Below, piece by piece: positions 6,188-12,934 of a DNA stretch of 42,814 nt (within the stretch, counting starts at the first letter, position 1; every line of letters starts with the position of its first letter). Origin of the DNA: a virus; IMG/VR virus record IMGVR_UViG_3300037258_000245, positions 1-42,814 of that record. One strand, given 5' to 3'. The translations under genes were made by a program, and so were the position numbers. The notes beneath the pieces are model-generated. The model made no database searches and was not told the DNA's origin. It saw only the letters and a list, made by a program, of their open reading frames with translations.

Positions 6188-6259
6188 TCCCTGGTGGTGT
6201 AACTGGCAACACGACTGGCCCTGGACCAGTTATTTGAGGTTCGAATCCTTGCCGGGGAG
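6188..6259 (+). tRNA. tRNA-Gln(CTG)
   Basis: Acceptor TCCCTGG/CCGGGGA. The anticodon stem is ACTGG/CCAGT with loop CCCTGGA (anticodon 6221-6223). Position 33 is C rather than the almost universal U. The discriminator is G. One spacer base separates it from tRNA-Lys. Confidence 0.85.
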
Positions 6260-6325
6260 CGGGTGGCAGGGGGGTGCCCTTAGCTGCAAGCCCAGGGCGA
6301 CGCCTCCCCCCTGCCCACCTACAAT

Positions 6326-6400
6326 GCCTGTGTAGCTCACGGAAGGCAGAGCGCCGCTCTCGTACAGCGGAGGCAGGCCGTTCAACCCGGCCCACAGGCT
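6326..6400 (+). tRNA. tRNA-Thr(CGT)
   Basis: Acceptor GCCTGTG/CACAGGC. The anticodon stem is CCGCT/AGCGG with loop CTCGTAC (anticodon 6361-6363). The T-loop is TTCAACC and the discriminator is U. This is the first of three threonine tRNAs. Confidence 0.92.
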
Positions 6401-6420
6401 CGTTAGGGAAGGGAGAAGGA

Positions 6421-6582
6421 ATGATTCAGTTCTTGAAGAAGCTGCTGGGGTGGGCCATCGTTATCTGGCTGCTCATCAAGGCCCCGTCTTTTGTCGCCTG
6501 GGCTTTGCACACCGCCTACGACCTCTTTAACGAGGTCGCCAGCGGCCTGATCTCCATCGCGCACAGTTTCGGCGCAGGCTAG
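6421..6582 (+). CDS. Small single-pass membrane protein
   Basis: 53 residues. A short basic start (K6, K7) is followed by a hydrophobic segment at about 8-30, interrupted by K20, and an amphipathic C-terminal part. The start has a GGGAGAAGGA site. The last base of the stop codon is the first base of tRNA-Thr(TGT), so transcript processing must separate them. Inner-membrane location is inferred; no family was recognised. Confidence 0.7.
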   Translation: MIQFLKKLLGWAIVIWLLIKAPSFVAWALHTAYDLFNEVASGLISIAHSFGAG

Positions 6583-6656
6583 CCTCCCTAGCTCAAGTGG
6601 ACTAGAGCAGTGGCTTTGTAAGCCGAAGGTTGCCGGTTCGAGACCGGCGGGGGGCT
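6582..6656 (+). tRNA. tRNA-Thr(TGT)
   Basis: Acceptor GCCTCCC/GGGGGGC. The anticodon arm is GTGGC/GCCGA (one mismatch at the base of the stem) with loop TTTGTAA (anticodon 6617-6619). The T-arm is GCCGG-TTCGAGA-CCGGC and the discriminator is U. Confidence 0.9.
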
Positions 6657-6673
6657 CGGAAAGGGAGCACACC

Positions 6674-6823
6674 ATGGGAGCCCACAAAGGCAAGCAGTAC
6701 AAGGACAAGCCGTCTAAGCAGCGGTACTGGACACAAAACCACCGTAGGATTAACAAGAAGCGGCGCATTCTGCGCTGCAATGGCCAGGCATTCCTGGACC
6801 GCTGGGTAGCCCGGTACGGATAA
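6674..6823 (+). CDS. Small basic protein, 49 aa
   Basis: A strongly basic protein (MGAHKGKQY..., with K-K-R-R near the middle) carrying aromatic residues and a single Cys. It has an AAGGGAG site before the ATG. The charge suggests nucleic-acid binding, but no motif is recognisable. It lies directly after tRNA-Thr(TGT). Confidence 0.6.
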   Translation: MGAHKGKQYKDKPSKQRYWTQNHRRINKKRRILRCNGQAFLDRWVARYG

Positions 6824-6846
6824 GGAAGGGAAAGCAGGGGAGTGCA

Positions 6847-7095
6847 ATGCAGGAGATGACAGGCCAGAACCTGAAGCTGAAGTACCGGGCACCCAAGCCG
6901 AAGGGCTCCAACCCGGCGAGGGCAGGCGGGAACTCTGGCGCAAGCAGGAGCAAGCCGGTCCGCACCAAGGAACAGGTTGCAGCTGCCCACGAGGCCACCC
7001 GGGTTAACCAGCGGGTGATGGTCCTGGTGGACGGGCGCCACCGTCGGTTCATGACGGTGGCCGAGTGGGAAAGGATGGCGGAAGAGCGCACATGA
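6847..7095 (+). CDS. Basic protein with short folded C-terminus, 82 aa
   Basis: The N-terminal 45 residues are rich in Lys, Gly, Ser and Pro and probably unstructured. The C-terminal part (V-M-V-L-V-D-G-R-H-R-R-F-M-T-V-A-E-W-E-R) looks like a small beta-hairpin plus helix. An AGGGGAG site precedes the start. The stop overlaps the next ATG, indicating coupling with the gene at 7092. Function unknown. Confidence 0.65.
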   Translation: MQEMTGQNLKLKYRAPKPKGSNPARAGGNSGASRSKPVRTKEQVAAAHEATRVNQRVMVLVDGRHRRFMTVAEWERMAEERT

Positions 7096-7421
7096 TGAAG
7101 ACCAGCGAGATGGCAGCCCGGGTGCTGGAGGCTATCCCCAGCCGCCGGTTCTGGGTCAAGAGCACCTACCACGGTGGCCGGGGCATGGAGCGGCACTGCG
7201 TGCTAGGAGCCATGGACGCCGCCGGGATTCCCCAGCGGGACCGGAACCGGTTCGCCAGGGCGTTCCAGCGGGTCGCGAACAGCCAGTGGCCAGAACGCCG
7301 GTGGCGGAAGGACGGCCCCATCACGCCGCTGGGCATTGCGGCCTTCAACGACCACCCCGACACCCGGTACGCCGACGTGCGCATCGTGCTAGAGAAGCTG
7401 CGGGCTGACGAGTCCGCCTGA
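7092..7421 (+). CDS. Small protein of a C-x-x-G-A / F-N-D family (copy 1)
   Basis: 109 residues. Its pattern (H-C-V-L-G-A-M near residue 35, A-F-N-D near 83, then a helix ending E-K-L-R-A-D-E) recurs in the protein at 16507 and recalls small actinobacterial proteins often labelled DUF6197. That label is from memory and unverified. The start overlaps the previous stop (ATGA); an upstream in-frame ATG at 7065 lies inside the previous gene and is less likely. Function unknown. Confidence 0.7.
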   Translation: MMKTSEMAARVLEAIPSRRFWVKSTYHGGRGMERHCVLGAMDAAGIPQRDRNRFARAFQRVANSQWPERRWRKDGPITPLGIAAFNDHPDTRYADVRIVLEKLRADESA

Positions 7422-7446
7422 CCACCGGCCGGGCAACCGGCCGCAC

Positions 7447-7519
7447 GCCCCCTTAGCTCAGCGGCCAGAGTGTCTCCATGGTAAGGAGAAGGTCTACGGT
7501 TCGATTCCGTAAGGGGGCT
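7447..7519 (+). tRNA. tRNA-Thr(GGT)
   Basis: Acceptor GCCCCCT/AGGGGGC. The anticodon stem is TCTCC/GGAGA with loop ATGGTAA (anticodon 7480-7482). The T-arm is TACGG-TTCGATT-CCGTA and the discriminator is U. With CGT and TGT it completes a threonine set. Confidence 0.93.
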
Positions 7520-7593
7520 CGGTGACCTCCAGGTTTTACCCATACGGCCATGGCGCTGCCTGGGGGTCGCCCCGAGGAAGGGAATGATGCGAG

Positions 7594-7938
7594 TTGTTCA
7601 ATCAGGGCGGGCCGGTCACCGAATACAAAAACGATGTTGGCCCTGGATGGCACGGTCTGCTGGACGAGATGCACACAGCACTGTCAGCGATCAACCCGGC
7701 CTACCAGACCGTCCAGGTCAAGGAGAAGTTCGGGTGCTTGCGGGTCTACCTGGAGCACGCCCCAATCGAGATCGCCAGGGTCCTGGGCCGGTTTGAGGCC
7801 AGGTCAGGTGAGACATGCGAGCAATGCGGCAAGCCAGGGGTATGCCAGGCCACCAAGGCACACGGCTGGATCAAGACCCTTTGCCGCTCATGCCGGTATC
7901 CTGAGGCTCATGTAGCCGATGGTGAAACAGCAGGATAG
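7594..7938 (+). CDS. Zinc-ribbon protein starting at TTG, 114 aa
   Basis: The body (W-H-G-L-L-D-E-M-H..., V-K-E-K-F-G-C-L-R-V-Y) is followed by a zinc ribbon: C-E-Q-C-G near residue 74 and C-R-S-C near 97. This K-E-K-F-G plus zinc-ribbon arrangement is familiar from small phage proteins of unknown function. No ATG or GTG is available in frame. TTG at 7594 is the likely start, placed 11 bases after a GAGGAAGGGA site. It lies between tRNA-Thr(GGT) and tRNA-Gly(GCC). Confidence 0.75.
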   Translation: MFNQGGPVTEYKNDVGPGWHGLLDEMHTALSAINPAYQTVQVKEKFGCLRVYLEHAPIEIARVLGRFEARSGETCEQCGKPGVCQATKAHGWIKTLCRSCRYPEAHVADGETAG

Positions 7939-7995
7939 TGGCCACCGCGCTCCTGCTGGACGGCGCACAGCGCGTCGCCAAGAGCGGTGGCACAT

Positions 7996-8068
7996 GCGGA
8001 TGTGGCGCAGTTGGCAGCGCGTCACCTTGCCAAGGTGAAGGTCGCCGGTTCGAACCCGGTCATCCGCT
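7996..8068 (+). tRNA. tRNA-Gly(GCC)
   Basis: Acceptor GCGGATG/CATCCGC. The anticodon stem is TCACC/GGTGA with loop TTGCCAA (anticodon 8029-8031). The discriminator is U. Confidence 0.93.
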
Positions 8069-8151
8069 CGGCTGGGTCACGATGCGAACCAAGGTGCAGC
8101 GGCTAGCCGCCAAGGTACCGGCCGATTCCGGTGATCGTGACCCAACTGCTT

Positions 8152-8236
8152 GCGCTGGTGGCTGGAATTGGCAGACGCGCCTGGCTCAGACCCAGGTGTC
8201 CGAGAGGACGTGGGGGTTCGAGTCCCCCCCGGCGTA
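8152..8236 (+). tRNA. tRNA-Leu(CAG)
   Basis: A class II tRNA with a long variable arm (GTCC/GGAC type). Acceptor GCGCTGG/CCGGCGT. The anticodon stem is CCTGG/CCAGG with loop CTCAGAC (anticodon 8187-8189). The discriminator is A, essential for leucine. It is the only leucine tRNA found. Confidence 0.92.
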
Positions 8237-8240
8237 CAAA

Positions 8241-8316
8241 GGCTGGCAGGTATGGGCGATACGTCCTGTGCAAGGCCGCGTAAGGGGCCACCCCCCGGGG
8301 GGAGCACCTGCCAGCC
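8241..8316 (+). repeat. 11-bp perfect inverted repeat between tRNA genes
   Basis: GGCTGGCAGGT (8241-8251) pairs with ACCTGCCAGCC (8306-8316), enclosing about 54 bases that contain a further C-run/G-run hairpin. It begins five bases after tRNA-Leu. It may direct RNA processing or end transcription. The rest of the gap, to 8427, shows no gene. Confidence 0.5.
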
Positions 8317-8427
8317 CCCGGTGAGGTACCGAGCCCTGGGCAATGGGACGATCCCAAAAGCGCGCACCCGGGAGCCTGCGGAGGAGGCGGGCATGTTGAC
8401 CCCTAGCAGACCTCACCTTCAAAATAT

Positions 8428-8516
8428 GGAGCCTTCGCCTAGTCCGGTTTATGGCGCCGCCCTGCTAAGGCGGTTCAGGGGCAACCCTGTCGAGCGTTCG
8501 AATCGCTCAGGCTCCG
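8428..8516 (+). tRNA. tRNA-Ser(GCT)
   Basis: A class II tRNA. Acceptor GGAGCCT/AGGCTCC. The anticodon stem is CCGCC/GGCGG with loop CTGCTAA (anticodon 8464-8466). It has a long variable arm, T-arm GAGCG-TTCGAAT-CGCTC and discriminator G, as in serine tRNAs. Confidence 0.93.
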
Positions 8517-8538
8517 CGTTAACGAAAGGAGAGAGAGG

Positions 8539-9018
8539 ATGAAGCTGGCGACAGCGCTCAGCGAGTTTTCCGACATGAAGAAGGAGGTAGCCCAGCTGCG
8601 GGCCAGGGCTAAGGCCAACGCCATCCACCAGGAAGGCGAACAGCCGGTTGAGGACCCGAACGAGCTGGCTACCCAGGTCCGGGCATTGATGGTCAGGCTG
8701 AGTGCCCGTGCCGCCGAGATCAACATGACCAACGCGGCCACCACGGTCAGTGATGGCCGCACCATCACCCAGCTGCTAGCCAAGAGGGACCAGCTGAACG
8801 CCGAACGCGGGTTCATCAGTGACCTGGCCGACTGCGCCACCCCCAGCCAGCGCAGCCTGTACGGGCGCCGGGCTCGATCCGAGCTGAAGGACGAGACCCT
8901 GCTGGACGTGCCGGTCCTGCGAGCCGAAGCTGACCGGCTGGCCCGGGAGTACCGGCAGCTGGACGACACCATCCAGGCCGCCAACTGGGCCACCGAGATG
9001 GGCGAACTGAAGCCGTAG
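8539..9018 (+). CDS. DIP1984-like helical protein
   Basis: A 159-residue all-helical protein. The pattern M-K-L-A-x-A-L, R-A-R-A-K-A-N-A near residue 25, the V-E-D-P-N-E-L loop, N-M-T-N-A-A-T-T-V-S-D-G-R-T-I-T-Q-L-L-A-K-R-D, R-S-E-L-K-D near 115, and the terminal D-D-T-I-Q-A-A-N-W-A-T-E matches the DIP1984 (septicolysin-like) family as I recall it. Members are full-length at about 150-160 residues and widespread in bacteria, without a firmly known function. An AAAGGAGAGAG site precedes the ATG. Its position between serine tRNAs is unexpected for a host-like gene. Confidence 0.8.
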   Translation: MKLATALSEFSDMKKEVAQLRARAKANAIHQEGEQPVEDPNELATQVRALMVRLSARAAEINMTNAATTVSDGRTITQLLAKRDQLNAERGFISDLADCATPSQRSLYGRRARSELKDETLLDVPVLRAEADRLAREYRQLDDTIQAANWATEMGELKP

Positions 9019-9254
9019 GGGGAAGTCGGTAACCGTGGTACACGGTTCTGAGGCGAGCGTGAGATTCTACCCTTCAGGGTTTGCACCCCTGCCACTTGGA
9101 GATGCGCCGGGCCGCATCAGCAGTTAACAAGGCAGCCCAGCACGATGCACTCATGGAACAGGGCAGCATTACCGCGCACTACCATCACGCTGATCAGGTA
9201 TCGTGGAACGGTGAGGGCGGGTACGGGGATTTTCCCCCCACACAACAGGTTCAA
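9019..9254 (+). other. Gap with hairpin and T-arm-like segment
   Basis: No protein gene is supported here. A 7-bp hairpin AACCGTG/CACGGTT lies near 9031-9047. A T-arm-like CAGGG-TTTGCAC-CCCTG follows about 40 bases later, but no matching acceptor or anticodon arm could be built. This may be a decayed tRNA. Confidence 0.3.
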
Positions 9255-9341
9255 GGCACCGTGGCCGAGTGGCCTAAGGCAATCGTCTCGAAAACGATAG
9301 GGCGTGAAAGCGTCCCGTGCGTTCAAATCGTACCGGTGCCG
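9255..9341 (+). tRNA. tRNA-Ser(CGA)
   Basis: A class II tRNA. Acceptor GGCACCG/CGGTGCC. The anticodon stem is ATCGT/ACGAT with loop CTCGAAA (anticodon 9289-9291). It has a long variable arm, T-arm GTGCG-TTCAAAT-CGTAC and discriminator G. Confidence 0.92.
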
Positions 9342-9400
9342 CACGGGTGCGAGCTGAGGCTTGTATTGCACTCCCTTGCCCAGCTCGCGCCCATCCACAG

Positions 9401-9475
9401 GGGCATGCAGCTCAGTCCGGTTCGAGCAGCTTCCTGATACGGAGAAGGTCGGAGGTTCAATTCCTCCCATGCCCA
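9401..9475 (+). tRNA. tRNA-Ile(GAT)
   Basis: Acceptor GGGCATG/CATGCCC. The anticodon arm is GCTTC/GGAGA (basal mismatch) with loop CTGATAC (anticodon 9436-9438). The discriminator is A, and this gene is followed directly by CCA, unlike most tRNAs in the array. Confidence 0.88.
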
Positions 9476-9479
9476 CCAC

Positions 9480-9551
9480 GCCGAGGTAGCTCAGTGGCAG
9501 AGCGCTGCGCCCATAACGCAGAGGTCATGGGGTCGTTCCCCGTTCTCGGTA
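9480..9551 (+). tRNA. tRNA-Met or tRNA-Ile2 (CAT), first copy
   Basis: Acceptor GCCGAGG/TCTCGGT. The anticodon stem is CTGCG/CGCAG with loop CCCATAA (anticodon 9512-9514). Position 33 is C and the T-loop starts with G, both unusual. It lacks the initiator G-C triplet and first-pair mismatch, so it is elongator Met or Ile(k2C). The discriminator is A. Confidence 0.8.
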
Positions 9552-9557
9552 CGACGC

Positions 9558-9631
9558 GGGGCGGTAGCTCAGCTGGTCAGAGCAGCGGACTCATAATCCG
9601 CCGGTCCTGCGTTCAAGTCGCAGTCGCCCTA
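9558..9631 (+). tRNA. tRNA-Met or tRNA-Ile2 (CAT), second copy
   Basis: Acceptor GGGGCGG/TCGCCCT. The anticodon stem is GCGGA/TCCGC with loop CTCATAA (anticodon 9592-9594). The T-arm is CTGCG-TTCAAGT-CGCAG and the discriminator is A. It is an elongator type; together with the copy at 9480, one may read methionine and the other AUA. Confidence 0.88.
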
Positions 9632-9708
9632 CGAGCCCCGCAAGCATTAAGGTGATGCAGTCGGCCTTTACCCGATGGAACAGGGGTCAGTACCTTGGCG
9701 GGGCACGC

Positions 9709-9858
9709 ATGAAGATAAAGGTGAAGGTGCAGCGGAAGACCAAATGCCCGAACTGCGGTGGCCGGGGCAAGATCCAGGTCCGGGTACCAGCGGGCCGTGG
9801 CTGGAAGGACGCCGGGCAGTGCCCACGATGCAAGGGCACCGGCAAGATCTACGAATAG
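9709..9858 (+). CDS. Two-knuckle DnaJ-type zinc microprotein (copy 2)
   Basis: 49 residues: a basic Lys/Val-rich start, then C13-P-N-C16-G-G-R-G and C38-P-R-C41-K-G-T-G knuckles. The linker between them (I-Q-V-R-V-P-A-G...) matches the DnaJ zinc domain, where the equivalent strand reads V-x-V-x-I-P-x-G. The ATG at 9709 is preferred because it gives a compact domain; an in-frame start at 9652 beside an AAGG would add 19 residues. It follows the two CAT tRNAs. Confidence 0.8.
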   Translation: MKIKVKVQRKTKCPNCGGRGKIQVRVPAGRGWKDAGQCPRCKGTGKIYE

Positions 9859-9868
9859 GAAAAAGGAA

Positions 9869-10006
9869 ATGGCCGAATGGGGAACCTGCTGGAAATGCCG
9901 TAAGAACTCCGCAATAGCGGGTAGCCTATGTGCTAGCTGTACTCGCGCTGAGCGGGAACAGCGCAAGGCCGAGAAGGAAGCGCGTAAGAAGCGCAAGAAG
10001 AAGTGA
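9869..10006 (+). CDS. Zinc-ribbon microprotein with Lys/Arg tail
   Basis: 45 residues. C7-x-x-C10 and C21-x-x-C24 form a likely zinc ribbon (T-C-W-K-C-R-K, S-L-C-A-S-C-T-R), followed by a helix that ends in ten mostly basic residues. An AGGAAAAAGGAA site precedes the start, ten bases after the previous stop. The basic tail suggests RNA or DNA binding. Directly downstream is tRNA-Glu(CTC). Confidence 0.75.
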   Translation: MAEWGTCWKCRKNSAIAGSLCASCTRAEREQRKAEKEARKKRKKK

Positions 10007-10010
10007 GCAT

Positions 10011-10085
10011 GCCGGGTTCGTCCAGCCAGGCCCAGGACGCCAGCCTCTCAAGTTGGTAACGCCGGTTCGAATCCGGTACCCGGTA
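10011..10085 (+). tRNA. tRNA-Glu(CTC)
   Basis: Acceptor GCCGGGT/ACCCGGT. The anticodon stem is CCAGC/GTTGG with loop CTCTCAA (anticodon 10047-10049). The T-arm is GCCGG-TTCGAAT-CCGGT and the discriminator is A. Confidence 0.91.
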
Positions 10086-10086
10086 C

Positions 10087-10129
10087 GGGTGGTGGGGTGT
10101 GTTTTTGTTCGTCTCCTGCTCCACCACCC
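10087..10129 (+). terminator. Hairpin between the two glutamate tRNAs
   Basis: GGGTGGTGG (10087-10095) pairs perfectly with CCACCACCC (10121-10129). The loop holds a run of five T. It may slow transcription or guide processing. Confidence 0.4.
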
Positions 10130-10135
10130 CCCCCA

Positions 10136-10208
10136 GGCCCCATCGTCTAGCGGTCCAGGACGCCGCCCTTTCAAGGCAGTAGCACGGGTTCAAATCCCGT
10201 TGGGGCTA
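10136..10208 (+). tRNA. tRNA-Glu(TTC)
   Basis: Acceptor GGCCCCA/TGGGGCT. The anticodon arm is CCGCC/GGCAG (one C-A mismatch) with loop CTTTCAA (anticodon 10170-10172). The T-arm is ACGGG-TTCAAAT-CCCGT and the discriminator is A. Confidence 0.9.
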
Positions 10209-10257
10209 CGCGGTACCAGCAGGTAAGGTTAGGAACTCAGGAAGGGAAAGCCGCCCC

Positions 10258-11865
10258 ATGAGTGGCGCACAGAAAACCGAGCTACGCGCGGCTCTAGACA
10301 GCCTTATGCGCCAGCTCATCGACGACCGCAAGGAACAGGAAGGTGAACAGGAAGTGACAACCGCAACCGCCAAGACCGGCCGGGTCATGACCCAGGCCGA
10401 CAAGGACACCGCACGGCTGCTGGAGGTACTCAGCGAGCTGGGCGGGGCAGCGGTAGGGGATGACTCCATCGAGTTCGCAGGCGACAAGATCCGTCTCCCC
10501 GCGCACCTGGCGGGACCCGGTGGCATCGAGCGAGCCTGCAAGACGCTGCGGCAGTACGAGGAGCAGCAGGAGAAGAAGATCGACTTCTCCCGCACGTTCC
10601 CCTACCGCCCCTTCGACGGGGCAGCGGCCTTTAACCGGGCCATGATGCGGGTGTTCGGCACCGCAGGCATCGGCAAGAGCTGGTTCGACTTCTTCGGCCA
10701 GGAGCACCGGCCGCAGCTGATCTCCATCCCCGTGGGCGTGAACGAGTCCATGCAGGTGCCCTGGGACGAGATCCACTTTGAGATGCTGGATGCGGACTTC
10801 GAGATCGGGATGGCGAAGGACCCGAACAAGGGCTTCCTGTCGCACATCACCGTGACCGCCCCCCGCAAGCACCAGGCCCGCATCGAGGGGTTCTTCCGGG
10901 CAATGGAGGAGGAGCTGAAGGAGCGCTCCATCTACCGGGGCCGGGCCATCGACGGGAGCGACAACCCCGGGTTCTGGGACGAGCAGTCGGTCGACCCGAC
11001 CCGGTGCGTCTACAACGACGACACCCTGGTCGACCTGCACGCCAACATCTGGTCGGTGATTGACCACTCCGACCAGATGCGGATGAACCACCTGCCACTC
11101 AAGCGGGCTTTCCTGCTGGAGGGTCCGTACGGCACGGGCAAGACCCAGGCCGGTGCACTGACCGCTCAGCACGCCGTAGCCGCCGGGTGGACCTTCATCC
11201 TGGTGCGGCCGGAAGACAGCCCCCTGGAGGCACTGAGGACCGCCCAGCTGTACTCCCCGGCGGTCGTGTGGATCGAGGATGCTGACAACCTGGCCAACGC
11301 CCAGCACTCCCGGGCTCGTATCTCCACCGTGCTGGACGCGATGGACAACGCAGCCGTCAAGAACACCGAGGTGATGGTGGGCTTCACCACCAACTTCCCC
11401 GACGTGATCGACAAGGGCATGCTGCGGCCAGGCCGGATCGACGCCGTCATCCACCTGGGTGCGGTGGCCCCGTCCAAGCTGAAGGACCTGGTGGAGTCGC
11501 ACATTGCGGCAGCGCTGCGGCCGGACATCGAGTACACCGACGAGCTGGTTGAGGCGTTCGATGGCTACGTGCCAGCGTTCGCCGTGGAGGCCATCCGCCG
11601 GGCAGTGCGCTACTCCATCGCCAAGAACCAGGGCCGCCCCTCCAAGGTCACCACCGCTGACCTGGTGGAGGCAGCCCGGGGTCTGCGCCGTCAGAAGGAG
11701 ATGATGGAAGCTGCCGCCGAAGGCAGCGACGACGCCACCATCGACGCCCTGCTGCGGCGCCAGGTGCGGGCCGAGATGGAGCAGGTCAACCAGCGCACCG
11801 TGCTGGAGGGCGTCGGCACCCCGTTCAAGGTCGTGGACGAGAACGGCCTCGCCCGGCGTCGCTAA
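10258..11865 (+). CDS. AAA+ family ATPase
   Basis: 535 residues. The first 280 residues have no recognised fold. An AAA+ module follows: Walker A G-P-Y-G-T-G-K-T (289-296), Walker B V-V-W-I-E-D-A-D (336-343), sensor 1 F-T-T-N (376-379) and an R-P-G-R finger (390-393), then a helical lid. This resembles FtsH/CDC48-type AAA proteins that remodel protein complexes using ATP; no protease or helicase domain is attached, and Walker B reads E-D. The C-terminal 60 residues are helical. The ATG follows a GGAAGGGAAAG site. A strong hairpin follows the stop. The substrate is unknown. Confidence 0.92.
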   Translation: MSGAQKTELRAALDSLMRQLIDDRKEQEGEQEVTTATAKTGRVMTQADKDTARLLEVLSELGGAAVGDDSIEFAGDKIRLPAHLAGPGGIERACKTLRQYEEQQEKKIDFSRTFPYRPFDGAAAFNRAMMRVFGTAGIGKSWFDFFGQEHRPQLISIPVGVNESMQVPWDEIHFEMLDADFEIGMAKDPNKGFLSHITVTAPRKHQARIEGFFRAMEEELKERSIYRGRAIDGSDNPGFWDEQSVDPTRCVYNDDTLVDLHANIWSVIDHSDQMRMNHLPLKRAFLLEGPYGTGKTQAGALTAQHAVAAGWTFILVRPEDSPLEALRTAQLYSPAVVWIEDADNLANAQHSRARISTVLDAMDNAAVKNTEVMVGFTTNFPDVIDKGMLRPGRIDAVIHLGAVAPSKLKDLVESHIAAALRPDIEYTDELVEAFDGYVPAFAVEAIRRAVRYSIAKNQGRPSKVTTADLVEAARGLRRQKEMMEAAAEGSDDATIDALLRRQVRAEMEQVNQRTVLEGVGTPFKVVDENGLARRR

Positions 11866-11871
11866 AGGGAC

Positions 11872-11916
11872 CCGCCAGCCTGTCCCCGTGAGGTGGTCAC
11901 GGGGACAGGCTGGTGG
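11872..11916 (+). terminator. 20-bp stem-loop terminator after the ATPase gene
   Basis: A 20-base arm ending in CCCCGTGA pairs with TCACGGGG and its continuation around a five-base GGTGG loop, with a single G-T pair. No T-tract follows, which is usual in GC-rich actinobacterial phages. Confidence 0.75.
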
Positions 11917-11938
11917 CTCAGCAGGGAAAGGAACAGGA

Positions 11939-12511
11939 ATGAACGACGAAGCGATCGGGGCGCTGCTGACCGCAACGCTGACCGCCCGCACCGAATGGGA
12001 CGAGCACCCCGAGCTGTACTTTCTGACCGAGAGTGACGACAGTGCAGCCCTGGTGACCGTGGGCTTGTCAAGCATGTGGTGGGATCTGGCCCCGCCACCG
12101 CAGCTGCTGATGCGGCTGGGGGAGGGGCTGATGCACTACCACAGCCTGCCCGACTCGATCCTGGAGATGCCGAAGCCCCCCGTGCCCGAGCTGCCACCCG
12201 GCTGGATCGGGATGGCTTTCCGGTTTGAGGGCTGGGGCGTGAACATCACCGCAGCTGAGCAAAACGACGACCCAGCGGTGGCTGAGCGGCTGAAGCGAGC
12301 CGTAGCCGAGCATGACCTCTACCTGCAGCCGGAGCGCATCGAGGCCCGCCACATCATGGCCTTCACTACCGCTGACCGGTTCTACCACGTGGAGCAGGAG
12401 CGGGACTGCGAGGTCGTCATGATGCCCAGCGGCGACCCGGGGGGCACTATTGCCGAGGCTCTGATGCTGATGACGTTTGGTTTCAAAGCCGCTACCGCTG
12501 AGAGGCAGTAA
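11939..12511 (+). CDS. Hypothetical acidic protein, 190 aa
   Basis: A well-behaved acidic globular protein (M-N-D-E-A-I-G-A-L-L...), with an internal W-W-D-L, an aromatic M-A-F-R-F-E-G-W-G-V strand and a C-terminal E-A-L-M-L-M-T-F-G-F helix. It has no signal peptide or zinc motif. The start at 11939 follows AAAGGAACAGGA and lies just after the preceding hairpin. No family was recognised. Confidence 0.82.
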   Translation: MNDEAIGALLTATLTARTEWDEHPELYFLTESDDSAALVTVGLSSMWWDLAPPPQLLMRLGEGLMHYHSLPDSILEMPKPPVPELPPGWIGMAFRFEGWGVNITAAEQNDDPAVAERLKRAVAEHDLYLQPERIEARHIMAFTTADRFYHVEQERDCEVVMMPSGDPGGTIAEALMLMTFGFKAATAERQ

Positions 12512-12521
12512 ACGGTATACT
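12507..12521 (+). promoter_or_regulatory. Possible promoter -10 with adjacent CCGTTTAC motif
   Basis: TATACT (12516-12521) lies seven bases before the initiator tRNA. The reverse complement of CCGTTTAC directly precedes it. No good -35 box is visible, so the promoter call is weak. Confidence 0.35.
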
Positions 12522-12527
12522 TGGTTA

Positions 12528-12602
12528 CGCGAGGTGGAGCAGTTCGGTAGCTCGCCGGGCTCATAACCCGGAGGTCGCGTGGTTCAAATCCCGCCCTCGC
12601 TA
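12528..12602 (+). tRNA. Initiator tRNA-fMet(CAT)
   Basis: All bacterial initiator hallmarks are present: a mismatched first pair (C1-U72), an A11-U24 pair in the D-stem, and three G-C pairs in the anticodon stem CCGGG/CCCGG with loop CTCATAA (anticodon 12562-12564). The T-stem GCG-T-GG/CCCGC needs one bulged T. The discriminator is A. A TATACT box with a reverse CCGTTTAC motif lies just upstream (12507-12521). Confidence 0.9.
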
Positions 12603-12606
12603 CGGA

Positions 12607-12646
12607 CCCTAGGGTCTGCACCGCTCGGGGGGTGCGGACCCTAGGG
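12607..12646 (+). terminator. 16-bp stem-loop after tRNA-fMet
   Basis: CCCTAGGGTC-T-GCACC pairs with GGTGC-G-GACCCTAGGG, with one U-G pair, around a short GC-rich loop. It may be a terminator or processing structure between tRNA-fMet and tRNA-Asn. Confidence 0.55.
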
Positions 12647-12654
12647 GTCACCAT

Positions 12655-12725
12655 TCCGGTGTCGTTCAACGGCAGGACACCAGGCTGTTAACTTGGCTAT
12701 CGTGGTTCGATTCCACGCGCCGGAG
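12655..12725 (+). tRNA. tRNA-Asn(GTT)
   Basis: Acceptor TCCGGTG/CGCCGGA. The anticodon stem is CCAGG/CTTGG with loop CTGTTAA (anticodon 12687-12689). The T-arm is CGTGG-TTCGATT-CCACG and the discriminator is G, as expected. Confidence 0.93.
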
Positions 12726-12830
12726 CGCTGGGTCAGGGGCATGAGGGGCAGGAGCCCTGCGGTCTGCCCGCACCGCGAGCACCAAGCGGGACAGCGTGAG
12801 GGGTTACCCTGGCAGCCGCCTCACGCACAT

Positions 12831-12903
12831 GACCCTGTAGCACAATTGGTAGTGCGCCACCCTGTCAAGGTGGAGCGTGCCGGTTCAAGTCCGGTCAGGG
12901 CCG
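12831..12903 (+). tRNA. tRNA-Asp(GTC)
   Basis: Acceptor GACCCTG/CAGGGCC with a mismatch at the second pair. The anticodon stem is CCACC/GGTGG with loop CTGTCAA (anticodon 12864-12866). The discriminator is G, as expected. Confidence 0.9.
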
Positions 12904-12934
12904 CGCAGGAACAGGAAGAGGAAGGGAGAACCCC

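Noticed and set aside
9031-9110. Possible extra tRNA after the DIP1984-like gene
   Set aside because: A T-arm-like hairpin is present, but no acceptor pairing or anticodon arm could be built; left as a gap feature only.
10294-12075. Long minus-strand open frame of 593 codons opposite the AAA+ ATPase gene
   Set aside because: It is an antisense shadow: low-complexity Val/Gly/His composition with no motifs, whereas the plus strand has a complete AAA+ signature.
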